This document shows positions 1 through 5,893 of a stretch of 8,404 nucleotides of DNA, piece by piece. Position numbers and translations under genes: made by a program. The stretch comes from Cyanobacteria bacterium UBA11372. Its GTDB lineage: Bacteria; Cyanobacteriota; Cyanobacteriia; Cyanobacteriales; Aerosakkonemataceae. Positions within the stretch are counted from its first letter, which is position 1. Every line of letters starts with the position of its first letter. The stretch is from NCBI GenBank assembly GCA_003486675.1, contig DNGG01000073.1, positions 1 to 8,404 of the forward strand. The letters run 5' to 3'. Under the pieces are notes generated by a model that was not told where the DNA came from, did not search any database, and worked only from the letters and a program-made list of their open reading frames with translations.

Positions 1-653
1 CGAATATCGCGAATAAACTCGCCCAGTTGATGCTTCTCGCTGGGGTTCATACCCGCTGCGGGTTCGTCTAGCAGCAAGACTTGGGGATCGAGGGCGAGGG
101 CGCGGGCAATTTCCAAACGACGCTGATCGCCGTAGGGGAAGTTTTTGGCTTTTTCTTGGGCGCGATCGCTCAATCCTACCATCTCCAATAACTCCTGCGC
201 CTTTTGTTTCGTTTCCCTTTCTTGCTTCACCGCACCAGGTAACCCCAACATCCCCGACAAAAACGCAGAAACAGCATTACCGCTGCGACTGTGGACGTGT
301 CGTCCAATTGTGACATTTTCCAGCGCCGAAAGTTCGCCAAACAAGCGAATATTTTGGAACGTGCGAGAAATACCTTTAGCGGCAATTTCATGGGGAGGTT
401 TTTGGGAAACTTCTTCCCCTCGGTAAATTAACTGTCCGCCCGAAGGTTGCACCAAACAGGTAATCAGATTAAACAGCGTTGTTTTACCCGCCCCATTTGG
501 GCCAATTAATCCAAATATCTCATGTTTTTGGACTGCAAACGATACGTTATTAACCGCCACCAAACCCCCAAAGCTGCGCGTCAGTTCTTTGGCTTCTAGG
601 ATTGTACTGTTGTTAATATCTGAAGCACTTTCAGTTAAATTTTTGCCTTCCAT
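1..653 (-). CDS. Branched-chain/neutral amino-acid ABC transporter ATP-binding protein, LivG/NatA type (partial, 3' end outside window)
   Basis: Cytoplasmic ATPase that powers a high-affinity amino-acid importer together with LivF, two LivHM-type permeases and a binding protein. The reading frame is open from the ATG at 653 to the window edge, giving 218 residues of a protein usually near 250. Visible motifs are Walker A GPNGAGKT (51-58), Q-loop RTFQNIRLF (97-105), the family insert (about 120-150), signature region FPYGDQRRLEIARAL (172-186), and Walker B LLLDEPAAGMNP (193-204). The signature is a variant of LSGGQ, as is usual in the LivG group. YGDQRRLEIARAL and DEPAAGMNP separate it from urea transporter UrtD and from LivF. 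The H-loop is outside the window. The first 17 residues precede the conserved core and no clear Shine-Dalgarno is visible, so the start is less sure than the family. Amino acids (LivG or cyanobacterial NatA) are the likely substrate; which ones cannot be told. Confidence 0.93.
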   Translation of the reverse strand, partial: MEGKNLTESASDINNSTILEAKELTRSFGGLVAVNNVSFAVQKHEIFGLIGPNGAGKTTLFNLITCLVQPSGGQLIYRGEEVSQKPPHEIAAKGISRTFQNIRLFGELSALENVTIGRHVHSRSGNAVSAFLSGMLGLPGAVKQERETKQKAQELLEMVGLSDRAQEKAKNFPYGDQRRLEIARALALDPQVLLLDEPAAGMNPSEKHQLGEFIRDI

Positions 654-683
654 AACTATAAAATTTAGCATTGAACCTAGTAT

Positions 684-689
684 ATTATA
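684..689 (-). promoter_or_regulatory. Candidate -10 box of the LivG-type gene
   Basis: On the minus strand the sequence reads TATAAT at 689-684, a perfect consensus -10 hexamer about 30 bp before the start codon at 653. Transcription would start near 677, leaving a leader of about 24 nt. No convincing -35 hexamer is present at the expected distance; a HIP1 octamer (693-700) lies just upstream. Inference from consensus match only. Confidence 0.35.
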
Positions 690-740
690 GATGCGATCGC
701 AGCGTTAACCAGTTTTACCAGCTATAGATGAATGATACGA

Positions 741-776
741 CTCACCTGGAAACCCGGATCGGTGAGCGTAAGTGCT
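741..776 (-). repeat. Dispersed repeat fragment, AGGACTTACGC-type end
   Basis: Read on the minus strand, 776-761 is AGCACTTACGCTCACC. It differs by one base from AGGACTTACGCTCACC at the window's right end (8384-8399) and is related to AGGACTTACGCAAATCACC at 882-900. The fragment also has a 6-bp inverted repeat CTCACC (741-746)/GGTGAG (761-766) enclosing GAAACCCGG (749-757), a core that recurs at 949-956. I recall AGGACTTACGC-like ends from small mobile repeats in cyanobacterial genomes; membership in a named family is not shown here. Confidence 0.5.
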
Positions 777-881
777 GAAATACTTGCCATCGCGATCGTT
801 TTCCTGACGAGGTGCAGCTAAAACAGAAAGCAAAAGCAAAAATCAAAAAATCAACCAAGCTTACCAACTGGTTTATTACCA

Positions 882-961
882 AGGACTTACGCAAATCACC
901 TTTCTTTCTCTGAAAAATCGTCGCTTTGGCAACGAGAGATTGACGTAGAAACCCGGTTTCT
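882..961 (+). repeat. Dispersed repeat fragment ending in an AGAAACC/GGTTTCT hairpin
   Basis: Starts with AGGACTTACGCAAATCACC, in the orientation opposite to the fragment at 741-776, and ends with a 7-bp palindrome AGAAACC-C-GGTTTCT (947-961). Together the two fragments bracket about 105 bp of A-rich sequence. They could be remains of one or two miniature elements. No target-site duplication is apparent. Confidence 0.45.
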
Positions 962-999
962 ATAGCGGATTGCAGTCGGTGATGGTACACCGAAGGGCA

Positions 1000-1038
1000 G
1001 CAGTGTGCGGGCACCGTGCGCGGGTGCCCGCACACTGC
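1000..1038. repeat. Perfect 16-bp GC-rich palindromic hairpin
   Basis: The arms GCAGTGTGCGGGCACC (1000-1015) and GGTGCCCGCACACTGC (1023-1038) are exactly complementary around a 7-nt loop, GTGCGCG. No T-tract follows on either strand, so it is not a normal intrinsic terminator. It resembles REP-like palindromes dispersed in large cyanobacterial genomes. A second, weaker hairpin follows at once (1042-1060). Confidence 0.75.
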
Positions 1039-1154
1039 GAAGGAAGCGATAACGCTTTCCCTCACAAGGGCTGCAAGCCGCTGTAAGATCGTTGCCCGTA
1101 ACTCCTGTTACCCATAGCCACTAAATAATTAAACCAAAACAAAATTTAATCATT

Positions 1155-1197
1155 TTTGCTGCATATTCAGATTAGATGATACTAGCAATGCAGCAAA
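1155..1197. promoter_or_regulatory. 10-bp inverted repeat upstream of the Uma2 gene
   Basis: TTTGCTGCAT (1155-1164) and ATGCAGCAAA (1188-1197) are exact inverse complements separated by 23 nt, ending about 70 bp before the Uma2 start. The outer position is compatible with a bipartite operator. It could also be a small repeat. Function is inferred from position only. Confidence 0.35.
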
Positions 1198-1206
1198 TAT
1201 CACAAG

Positions 1207-1250
1207 TTATTATAAAATATTTGCTATGTTAAAATAAGAGGTATTCTTAT
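1207..1250 (+). promoter_or_regulatory. Candidate promoter and overlapping inverted repeat of the Uma2 gene
   Basis: TTATTA (1207-1212) and TAAAAT (1230-1235) are spaced by 17 bp and could be -35 and -10 hexamers (3/6 and 5/6 matches), giving a start near 1242. The inverted repeat ATAAGA (1234-1239)/TCTTAT (1245-1250) lies over the predicted start site, an operator-like position. A TATAAT also occurs at 1248-1253 but would leave almost no leader. AGGAT (1254-1258) is the probable ribosome binding site, 9 nt before the ATG. Confidence 0.3.
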
Positions 1251-1267
1251 AATAGGATAAAATTGTT

Positions 1268-1843
1268 ATGTCAATGATGACAATAAAAGACTTAGAGCAA
1301 GTCCAAGCCGCCTTTGCTGAAGCAGGTTTAGATTACCAAGTAGAACTAGAAGACGGGAGTATTTCAATTGTGGGGCCATCAGATATAGTATCTAGTGAAA
1401 TTGCCATTCTGTTCAGCCGATTGCTGGCTAACTGGGTATACCCCCGCCGTCTGGGAAGAGTCTTTGACTCCGCAGGCGGTTTCATCCTACCAGATGCGAA
1501 CTTGAAAGCACCCGATGTTTCTTTTGTGCAAGCAGCACGTTTGCGGCAAAGTCCGCGTTATTTTGGCGAACTTGTTCCCGACTTGGTTGTAGAAATTAAA
1601 TCTCAAAGCGATAGAATTAAAACTATCGAAAAGAAAGTCAAGAAATTTATAGAGTTAGGAGCAATTGTCGGAATTTTGATCGATCCAGATGAAGAGAAAG
1701 TCACGGTTTATCGTGCCGATGCTGAACCAACCGTGTTAGAAAATGGCGAAATATTGACGGTTCCAGAATTATTTCCGGGGTGGGAATTGCCTGTTTCTGA
1801 ATTATGGCCTCCCATTTTTACAGAAGAAGAAACAGAAGCTTGA
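1268..1843 (+). CDS. Uma2 family (DUF820) PD-(D/E)XK endonuclease-like protein
   Basis: 191-residue protein of the Uma2 family, a restriction-endonuclease-fold family greatly expanded in cyanobacteria; its cellular role is not settled. Family features are the N-terminal helix with an acidic residue before the core, the RVF-x-x-AGGFILPDANLKAPDVSFV segment (64-87) holding the catalytic-type Asp83, and PDLVVEIKSQSD (104-115) with Glu109-Ile-Lys111, the E-x-K half of the PD-(D/E)XK site. The helix KTIEKKVKKFIELG and strand GILIDPDEEKVTVYR follow in the expected order. The length is standard, and Asp83, Glu109 and Lys111 are all present, so the active site looks intact. AGGAT 9 nt upstream supports the first ATG; ATGs at codons 3 and 4 are alternatives. 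The gene stands alone between repeat-rich spacers, convergent with cutA. No partner gene indicates a toxin-antitoxin or restriction system. Confidence 0.9.
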   Translation: MSMMTIKDLEQVQAAFAEAGLDYQVELEDGSISIVGPSDIVSSEIAILFSRLLANWVYPRRLGRVFDSAGGFILPDANLKAPDVSFVQAARLRQSPRYFGELVPDLVVEIKSQSDRIKTIEKKVKKFIELGAIVGILIDPDEEKVTVYRADAEPTVLENGEILTVPELFPGWELPVSELWPPIFTEEETEA

Positions 1844-1938
1844 AAATCCAACAGCAGCGACTATATCCGCGATTTCCAGCCAGAAGTCGGTGATTTGGGG
1901 GGAGCATGTCAGGGAAAGCAATTAGCTCTTCTCTCGTA

Positions 1939-1968
1939 GGTTGGGTTTTCGTTAAGTGAAACCCAACC
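1939..1968. repeat. Hairpin repeat GGTTGGGTTT/AAACCCAACC between convergent genes
   Basis: Arms 1939-1948 and 1959-1968 are perfect 10-bp complements around a 10-nt loop. A third partial copy, GTTGGGTTTCG, follows at 1981-1991 and could pair with the same right arm. Sequences of this type are widely dispersed in cyanobacterial intergenic regions. Lying between the 3' ends of the Uma2 gene and cutA it may help stop transcription from either side, although there is no T-tract. Confidence 0.65.
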
Positions 1969-2037
1969 AGCCTTGCCTTAGTTGGGTTTCGTACCTCTGC
2001 TCCCGATTTGGGTGTTATGGGGATGAAAGCGATACGT

Positions 2038-2061
2038 GCTACGCACACGCTACGCGATCGC
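2038..2061. repeat. GCTACGC short direct repeats joined to a HIP1 octamer
   Basis: GCTACGC occurs at 2038-2044 and again at 2049-2055, the second copy overlapping GCGATCGC (2054-2061). This small tandem type is common in cyanobacterial spacers. It falls between the 3' ends of the Uma2 gene and cutA. No coding function is suggested. Confidence 0.45.
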
Positions 2062-2174
2062 CGATCGAAGAGAAACGGCAATCATTTTTTCTGCCGACTG
2101 TGGCGCTGCCATCGGTTTAATTGACTTTAGTTTGGCCTGAATTGGTGAATTATGCCCAGTTTAACCAGCAATTC

Positions 2175-2510
2175 CTACCCTTTCACTTGTTGTGAAATCC
2201 ACGCTAAATAAGGCGCAGAAGCAGTAACTATTGGCAAGGCAATTATTTCGGGTAATTCGTAAGAGTGCAGCTGGCGAATTTTGGCTTCTAGGGTTTCAAA
2301 TAAAGCCAAATCGGTTTTAATCAAAAGCTGCCACTCTTCCTCGTTATGCACCTGTCCTTGCCAAGTATAAATTGAACGAATTGGCATGATGCTGACGCAG
2401 GCGGCGAGTTTAGATGCAACTAAATTTTGCGCGATCGCTTCCGCCTCATCCCGCGAAGCTGCCGTTACCATCACAACACCTTTGCTTGCGGTGTCGAAAT
2501 TCTCTTCCAT
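2175..2510 (-). CDS. cutA: Divalent-cation tolerance protein CutA (CutA1)
   Basis: 111-residue CutA1 family protein, normally a very stable cytoplasmic homotrimer with a ferredoxin-like fold related to PII signalling proteins. It was linked to copper tolerance in E. coli; its role in cyanobacteria is unclear. Family signatures appear in order: VTAASRDEAEAIAQNLVASKLAACVSIMPIRSIYTW as strand-helix-strand (15-50), then EEEWQLLIKT (57-66) and HSYELPEIIALPI (82-94). Cys38 lies in the conserved AACV motif. The length is typical (about 105-115). Met14 is the only other ATG but would remove the first strand, so the ATG at 2510 is preferred; the ribosome binding site is weak (GGTGGCGGG just upstream). 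The gene starts 42 bp after the pentapeptide-repeat gene on the same strand and probably shares its transcript. No metal-efflux gene lies beside it. Confidence 0.95.
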   Translation of the reverse strand: MEENFDTASKGVVMVTAASRDEAEAIAQNLVASKLAACVSIMPIRSIYTWQGQVHNEEEWQLLIKTDLALFETLEAKIRQLHSYELPEIIALPIVTASAPYLAWISQQVKG

Positions 2511-2552
2511 AACCCGCCACCGAAATTTTTCACAGCGACGATTGTATCAATT

Positions 2553-3425
2553 TCACGCAGCTATTGATTGCCCTGTAGCTGAGTAAAAATAATTCTTGCT
2601 CGCTGGCGCCAAAATAGTGCCTGTCAGTATAGCACTCTTGATATCAGCTCCCGTCAGCGTCGCTTCGTTCAAGTCAGCATCGCTCAAATCTGTATTCTCC
2701 AGCATTGTCCAGTTTAGGTTTGCCCCATGCAAGCAAGCTTTTGCTAAATTGGCTCTCCTGAGATCGGCGCCTGCCAAGTTTACCCCCCGCATCTGCGCTT
2801 GGGATAAATCGGTTGCTATCAGATTAGCTGCTTCCAGAGTTGCGCCGCTTAGCTTTGCTTCCCTCAGATTGATCCCTTCTAGATCCACACCCGTCAAATC
2901 CAACCCGTTTAATAAAGCTCTGCTAAGATTGATACCTGTTAATAAAGCACCATACAGCATAGAGCCGCTTAGCCTCGCACCTTGTAAGTTTGCCCAGTTA
3001 AAATTGACACCCGTGAGGTTTGCTCCCCGCAGGTTAATCCCTTGCAGACTAGCGCCGCAGAGATTTGCACCCCACAAGTTAGCGTTACGCAAGTTAGCAC
3101 CGTTGAGATTGGCACCGCTCATATTTGCCCCTGGCAGTTTCGACTTTTCGAGGTTAGCTCCCTTCAGTTGAGCTTTCATCATGTCGGCTTCGACGAGTTT
3201 GGCTTCCCGTAGTTTGACAAATGTTAAATTGGCCCAATTCAGTAAAGCGCGGCTCAAGTCTGACTTGGTTAGATTTGCCCGATTGAGATTGGTTCCCCTC
3301 AGGTTAGCACCCGTAAGGTTAACCCCGATCAACACCGCTCCTGCAAGATCGGCTCCACTCAGGTCGATTCCAGCAAAATCTCTACATCCTTGTTCGTAGA
3401 GCTTTAATAACTCGCTAACTTCCAT
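2553..3425 (-). CDS. Pentapeptide-repeat protein (right-handed quadrilateral beta-helix)
   Basis: 290-residue protein made almost wholly of A(D/N)LxX pentapeptides. The central hydrophobic residue (Leu, or Phe/Met/Ile) falls at every fifth position from Phe17 to Leu272 without a break, which is 52 repeats or 13 four-sided coils. A short N-terminal helix (MEVSELLKLYEQG) caps the helix at one end and a non-repeat tail (about 275-290, KNYFYSATGQSIAA) ends it. There is no signal peptide, membrane segment or added domain, so it is predicted to be soluble. Such proteins are abundant in cyanobacteria. A few act as DNA mimics on gyrase, but most have no known role and nothing here chooses one. GGAAGG (3434-3439), 8 nt before the ATG at 3425, is a strong ribosome binding site and fixes the start. 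cutA follows after 42 bp. The repeats force long open frames on the other strand, which are not genes. Confidence 0.93.
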   Translation of the reverse strand: MEVSELLKLYEQGCRDFAGIDLSGADLAGAVLIGVNLTGANLRGTNLNRANLTKSDLSRALLNWANLTFVKLREAKLVEADMMKAQLKGANLEKSKLPGANMSGANLNGANLRNANLWGANLCGASLQGINLRGANLTGVNFNWANLQGARLSGSMLYGALLTGINLSRALLNGLDLTGVDLEGINLREAKLSGATLEAANLIATDLSQAQMRGVNLAGADLRRANLAKACLHGANLNWTMLENTDLSDADLNEATLTGADIKSAILTGTILAPASKNYFYSATGQSIAA

Positions 3426-3670
3426 ATCATTGTCCTTCCAGTTATTGCAAGTTTGTATTAAAAATTAACTTCTCCGCTCACCTAAAACAGCAGCTTGATC
3501 AAATCGACTGCTAAAAAGGCATTTGCTTTCTTAATAATTATTTTACTATTCAGTTTTTTTAACTGTTATTCAGAAGTGGGTTAGCGTTACAAATATTTTC
3601 TTAATTTTATTAACCAAATCAAAATCGGTAGGACAATTGGGATTTGTCTATATCCGGCTGCAAGCCCCTA
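3426..3670. other. AT-rich intergenic region upstream of the pentapeptide-repeat gene
   Basis: Together with the terminator that follows, this is a spacer of just over 300 bp between the two minus-strand gene groups. It must hold the promoter of the pentapeptide-repeat/cutA unit, but no hexamer pair stands out. A 5-bp hairpin CAGTT (3551-3555)/AACTG (3561-3565) around T5 and two TATTCAG copies (3547-3553, 3567-3573) are visible. GGCTGCAAGCC (3656-3666), which can fold on itself (GGCT/AGCC), repeats the 11-mer at 1069-1079. Confidence 0.5.
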
Positions 3671-3703
3671 TAAAAACCGCGAAGCGCGATCCCGCGGCGC
3701 GGT
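3671..3703 (-). terminator. Rho-independent terminator of the helix-turn-helix gene
   Basis: On the minus strand, about 40 bp after the stop at 3744, the sequence forms ACCGCG (3703-3698) paired with CGCGGT (3681-3676). An inner CGCG/CGCG stem (3696-3693, 3688-3685) closes a GGAT loop. The outer stem runs straight into a T5 tract (fwd A-run 3672-3676). GC-rich stem plus T-run in the right place for the 4669-5715/3744-4655 unit makes this a strong intrinsic terminator. Confidence 0.75.
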
Positions 3704-3743
3704 GGCAAAGTTTTTGGTTGTTGCCTATGATTCAGGTATGCCG

Positions 3744-4655
3744 CTAATTGAGCGACAGGGAATAAACCTGACCGTCGATCAGCAGGCGAGTAATGCCTTT
3801 AGCTTTGAGATGATCGCCAACTTTTTGCAGCATCTTGCCATCGGGAACTTTGATTACCCGCTGAGTGCGGTTAGAAAAGCGACGCGCCACCCGGTGGTTG
3901 TCAAAAACGGGTAGGGTTCTTTCTTGGACTTCTTCTTGGGGAATTATACCCAAGTCGCCGAAATCTTTCAGCGGTCGCGCCACCAATTCTGCCGCCCGAT
4001 CTACCACCAAGTAACAGGTTTTGGGAATCAGCGCTTGCGACAAGGGCAAAACCTGAACTTTGACGCCAGCACGTACCGTCCTTTTTAAGATTGGCGCTTC
4101 GTCTTCCTCGTCTTCCTCATCCCCATCTTCAAAATCTTCGTCGTCCTCTTCCTCGTCTTCCTCCAAATCTGCCAGTTCTCCTTGAAGCTCTAACAGATCT
4201 TCAGGTAGCATTTCTCTGAACGTGCTAGCTTCTTCAGCATAAGTTGCCTCGAGCAATTCAGGCTTAGTTGCTGCACGAGGCTTAGGAACTTCTCTAGCTG
4301 GCAATGGCGCTTCTAGCTCAGGCTCTGAGCTGTCTGTCTCTTCCTCTGCACCTGAACGCCTTCGCCGCAGTCTTGCAGCTGGGGTGGTGGCTAAGGGTAA
4401 TTCTAATTGCTGCGATCGCGGCGGCTCTACTTCCACCTCCTCTGGTTCGGCAGTCTCCTTGAGCGTGCGACCAGAACGTTTTTGCTGAATTAGCACTTCA
4501 TATTCCGAAGGGGACAGCGTGCTTTTCAGGAAACGACTGATGGTCGAGTGGCTCACATCATACCGCATAGCCAGAGTTGAGGTCGTCTCGTCGGTTTCGC
4601 GATACAACTTGACGATCTCAACTTTGTCGGCATCGGTTAATTTTCTGGCGCTCAT
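3744..4655 (-). CDS. Helix-turn-helix protein with acidic central region (conserved cyanobacterial type, function unknown)
   Basis: 303 residues when started at the ATG at 4655. The frame stays open further upstream, but that extension (to 4835) overlaps the membrane-protein gene and reads as its shadow. Residues 5-45 form a transposase/Psq-like helix-turn-helix (LTDADKVEIVKLYRET, then TSTLAMRYDVSHSTISRFLK), predicted to bind DNA. Residues 60-160 are low-complexity, with a basic RLRRRR patch (95-100) and Pro/Glu-rich sequence. Residues 164-186 are almost pure Glu/Asp. The folded C-terminal part (about 190-303) contains PKTCYLVVDRAAELVARPLKDFG and ends NHRVARRFSNRTQRVIKVPDGKMLQKVGDHLKAKGITRLLIDGQVYSL. 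No DDE catalytic domain follows, so it is not a transposase. AGGA of the ribosome binding site overlaps the TAG stop of the upstream gene, 11 nt before the ATG, implying translational coupling. A regulator or nucleoid-associated role is inferred, not shown. Confidence 0.8.
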   Translation of the reverse strand: MSARKLTDADKVEIVKLYRETDETTSTLAMRYDVSHSTISRFLKSTLSPSEYEVLIQQKRSGRTLKETAEPEEVEVEPPRSQQLELPLATTPAARLRRRRSGAEEETDSSEPELEAPLPAREVPKPRAATKPELLEATYAEEASTFREMLPEDLLELQGELADLEEDEEEDDEDFEDGDEEDEEDEAPILKRTVRAGVKVQVLPLSQALIPKTCYLVVDRAAELVARPLKDFGDLGIIPQEEVQERTLPVFDNHRVARRFSNRTQRVIKVPDGKMLQKVGDHLKAKGITRLLIDGQVYSLSLN

Positions 4656-4668
4656 ACGGCTTTTTTTC

Positions 4669-5715
4669 CTAACCCCGTCTACGTCCGGCGGGACGACGAG
4701 AACGGCTTGATGTATCGTATTCCAGGGCTGCTCCAATCGCAAACAGCACCCCGCTGAACACCCAGAATACTTCTGGTAGAGAGCCGCTTTCATAATTTGG
4801 TTGTTTTTCGGCCCACTTAAACCACATATCTGCAATGTAGAGCGACAAAGCTGCCGCTGCGATTACCCGCCAAGATTGAGCAAAACGTCCTCCCCAGAAA
4901 GCTAACAGCAGCATGGTGGCGAGAATTAACAGGCAAATATCGCTGACCACGTAAAACAGACTGATGGGAGCGGCGAGAGGCTTTAGCTGTTCGTCTAATG
5001 CCATAATCCAAGCGGGTGGTGCTGCTTTTGCTGTAGCGGCTGCTTCGGGACTAGGGGTTGGCTTGGGGGATGGCGATGGTTTGGGTACAGGGGATGGCTG
5101 TACTGGGGGAGCTTTTGGTGCTGGTTTAGTCGTTGGGGAAGCTTGTTGAACGATAATTTGGGCAATATTTTGGTGTTTTGGCATTAACTCGGCGGCTGTT
5201 ACGGGCAGGGTATTAATCCAGACAGCCAACGCCGAACCAATTATCGCGATCGCGCCCACAATTCCCCATTGCCACCATACCAGACTCAGTCGTTTAGATT
5301 TTACCGCCAGTATCATTCCCCAACCCAGAGCAATATACGTTGCGATAAAAAATAAATCTCCAAGGGAGACATCGGGTTCTAGACCTAAAAATATTTCCCA
5401 ATAGCCAAACAACAAGTTCCCTATGAAATAGAACAGCATTCCCAGACCAATTCCCAGCCAGACTCCGCGTCCGCTGACAATTTGAGGACTGCGCCAATTT
5501 CTCAAACACAGCAACGATGCTGCCAGGTATGCCACCTGTTCAAAAATATAGGTTCCATACACATACCACTGTGGGCGCTCCGTCCCTGGCGGTGTGTAGC
5601 TGAACAGCATAAAAAATAAAAATGCTAGTACAGCCCAAGTAATTCCACCCAGGACGATAGTCTGGACTGGTATTAGGGATTTATGACTCGATGACTTATC
5701 TGAAGGGTTACTCAT
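4669..5715 (-). CDS. Multi-spanning membrane protein with Pro-rich loop, related to membrane sensor regions
   Basis: 348 residues, unrecognised at gene level. Hydrophobic segments near 16-39, 52-71, 86-108, 119-137, 145-167, 251-273, 281-299 and 313-332 suggest eight transmembrane helices. Between helices 5 and 6 is a long low-complexity loop (about 192-225) of Pro, Lys, Ser and Ala. The segment GYWEIFLGLEPDVSLGDLFFIATYIALGWGM (104-134) resembles the P-S-x-x-D-x-(F/Y) stretch of the integral-membrane input region that precedes PAS, GGDEF or kinase domains in bacteria; here no output domain follows. The C-terminus is a short basic tail (SRSRRPAGRRRG). The start at 5715 gives a normal first helix, but no good ribosome binding site precedes it. 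The next gene starts 13 nt after the stop with its ribosome binding site overlapping it, so the membrane protein and the helix-turn-helix protein are probably made together. A sensing role is inference. Confidence 0.75.
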   Translation of the reverse strand: MSNPSDKSSSHKSLIPVQTIVLGGITWAVLAFLFFMLFSYTPPGTERPQWYVYGTYIFEQVAYLAASLLCLRNWRSPQIVSGRGVWLGIGLGMLFYFIGNLLFGYWEIFLGLEPDVSLGDLFFIATYIALGWGMILAVKSKRLSLVWWQWGIVGAIAIIGSALAVWINTLPVTAAELMPKHQNIAQIIVQQASPTTKPAPKAPPVQPSPVPKPSPSPKPTPSPEAAATAKAAPPAWIMALDEQLKPLAAPISLFYVVSDICLLILATMLLLAFWGGRFAQSWRVIAAAALSLYIADMWFKWAEKQPNYESGSLPEVFWVFSGVLFAIGAALEYDTSSRSRRPAGRRRG

Positions 5716-5740
5716 AGGGATGCACTTGACAGAAGGAATT

Positions 5741-5849
5741 GCTGGTGATCGTGCTGGTGATAGACAGTGCTATCTTCAATCTTGTTGCGCCACTGCTGAT
5801 GTCAACCTCGTAACGCACGAGCTGCAAGGTAGCCAGCCTCAAGTGGCGC
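5741..5849 (-). other. Structured spacer between two co-oriented genes
   Basis: Between the 219-residue hypothetical and the membrane-protein gene, GCGCCACT (5787-5794) and AGTGGCGC (5842-5849) are exact 8-bp inverse complements enclosing 47 nt. Inside sits a hairpin CTCGT (5807-5811)/ACGAG (5817-5821) with a 5-nt loop. Nearer the membrane gene, GCTGGTGAT is directly repeated (5741-5749, 5753-5761; 12-bp period). On the minus strand this would be a folded leader or processing site. No T-tract follows, so it is not an evident terminator. Confidence 0.4.
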
Positions 5850-5893
5850 GATTTGAAACAGCCCTCACACCTCAATCAAATCGACACTAGCAG

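Larger units (their letters stand above)
654..1267. other. Repeat-rich intergenic region
   Basis: No reading frame here looks like a protein; the longest minus-strand frame (742-1065) runs through palindromes and low-complexity A-rich sequence. The stretch carries the LivG -10 box, two fragments of a dispersed repeat (741-776 and 882-961), a 16-bp perfect hairpin (1000-1038), a second hairpin GGAAGCG/CGCTTTCC (1042-1060, one bulged T), the 11-mer GGCTGCAAGCC (1069-1079, repeated at 3656-3666) and the AT-rich upstream region of the Uma2 gene. It looks like a place where small non-coding repeats have accumulated. Confidence 0.7.

Noticed and set aside
145..426. 93-residue plus-strand open frame inside the ABC transporter gene
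   Set aside because: It is antisense to the LivG-type coding region, whose Walker, signature and Q-loop motifs are all clear on the minus strand.
742..1065. 107-residue minus-strand open frame
   Set aside because: It runs through the 16-bp palindrome and A-rich low-complexity sequence, has no protein-like pattern and no ribosome binding site.
1818..2081. 87-residue minus-strand open frame between the Uma2 gene and cutA
   Set aside because: It overlaps the end of the Uma2 gene and is composed largely of the GGTTGGGTTT hairpin and GCTACGC repeats.
2596..3399. Two plus-strand open frames (191 and 72 residues) rich in Ala, Pro and Leu
   Set aside because: They are shadows forced open by the 15-bp periodicity of the pentapeptide-repeat gene on the other strand.
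3744..4655. Transposase, because of the transposase-like helix-turn-helix
   Set aside because: No catalytic DDE-type domain, no inverted repeats around the gene, and it is coupled to a membrane-protein gene.
4656..4835. 60-residue N-terminal extension of the helix-turn-helix protein
   Set aside because: It overlaps the coding end of the membrane-protein gene in another frame, and the helix-turn-helix begins right after the ATG at 4655, which has its own ribosome binding site.
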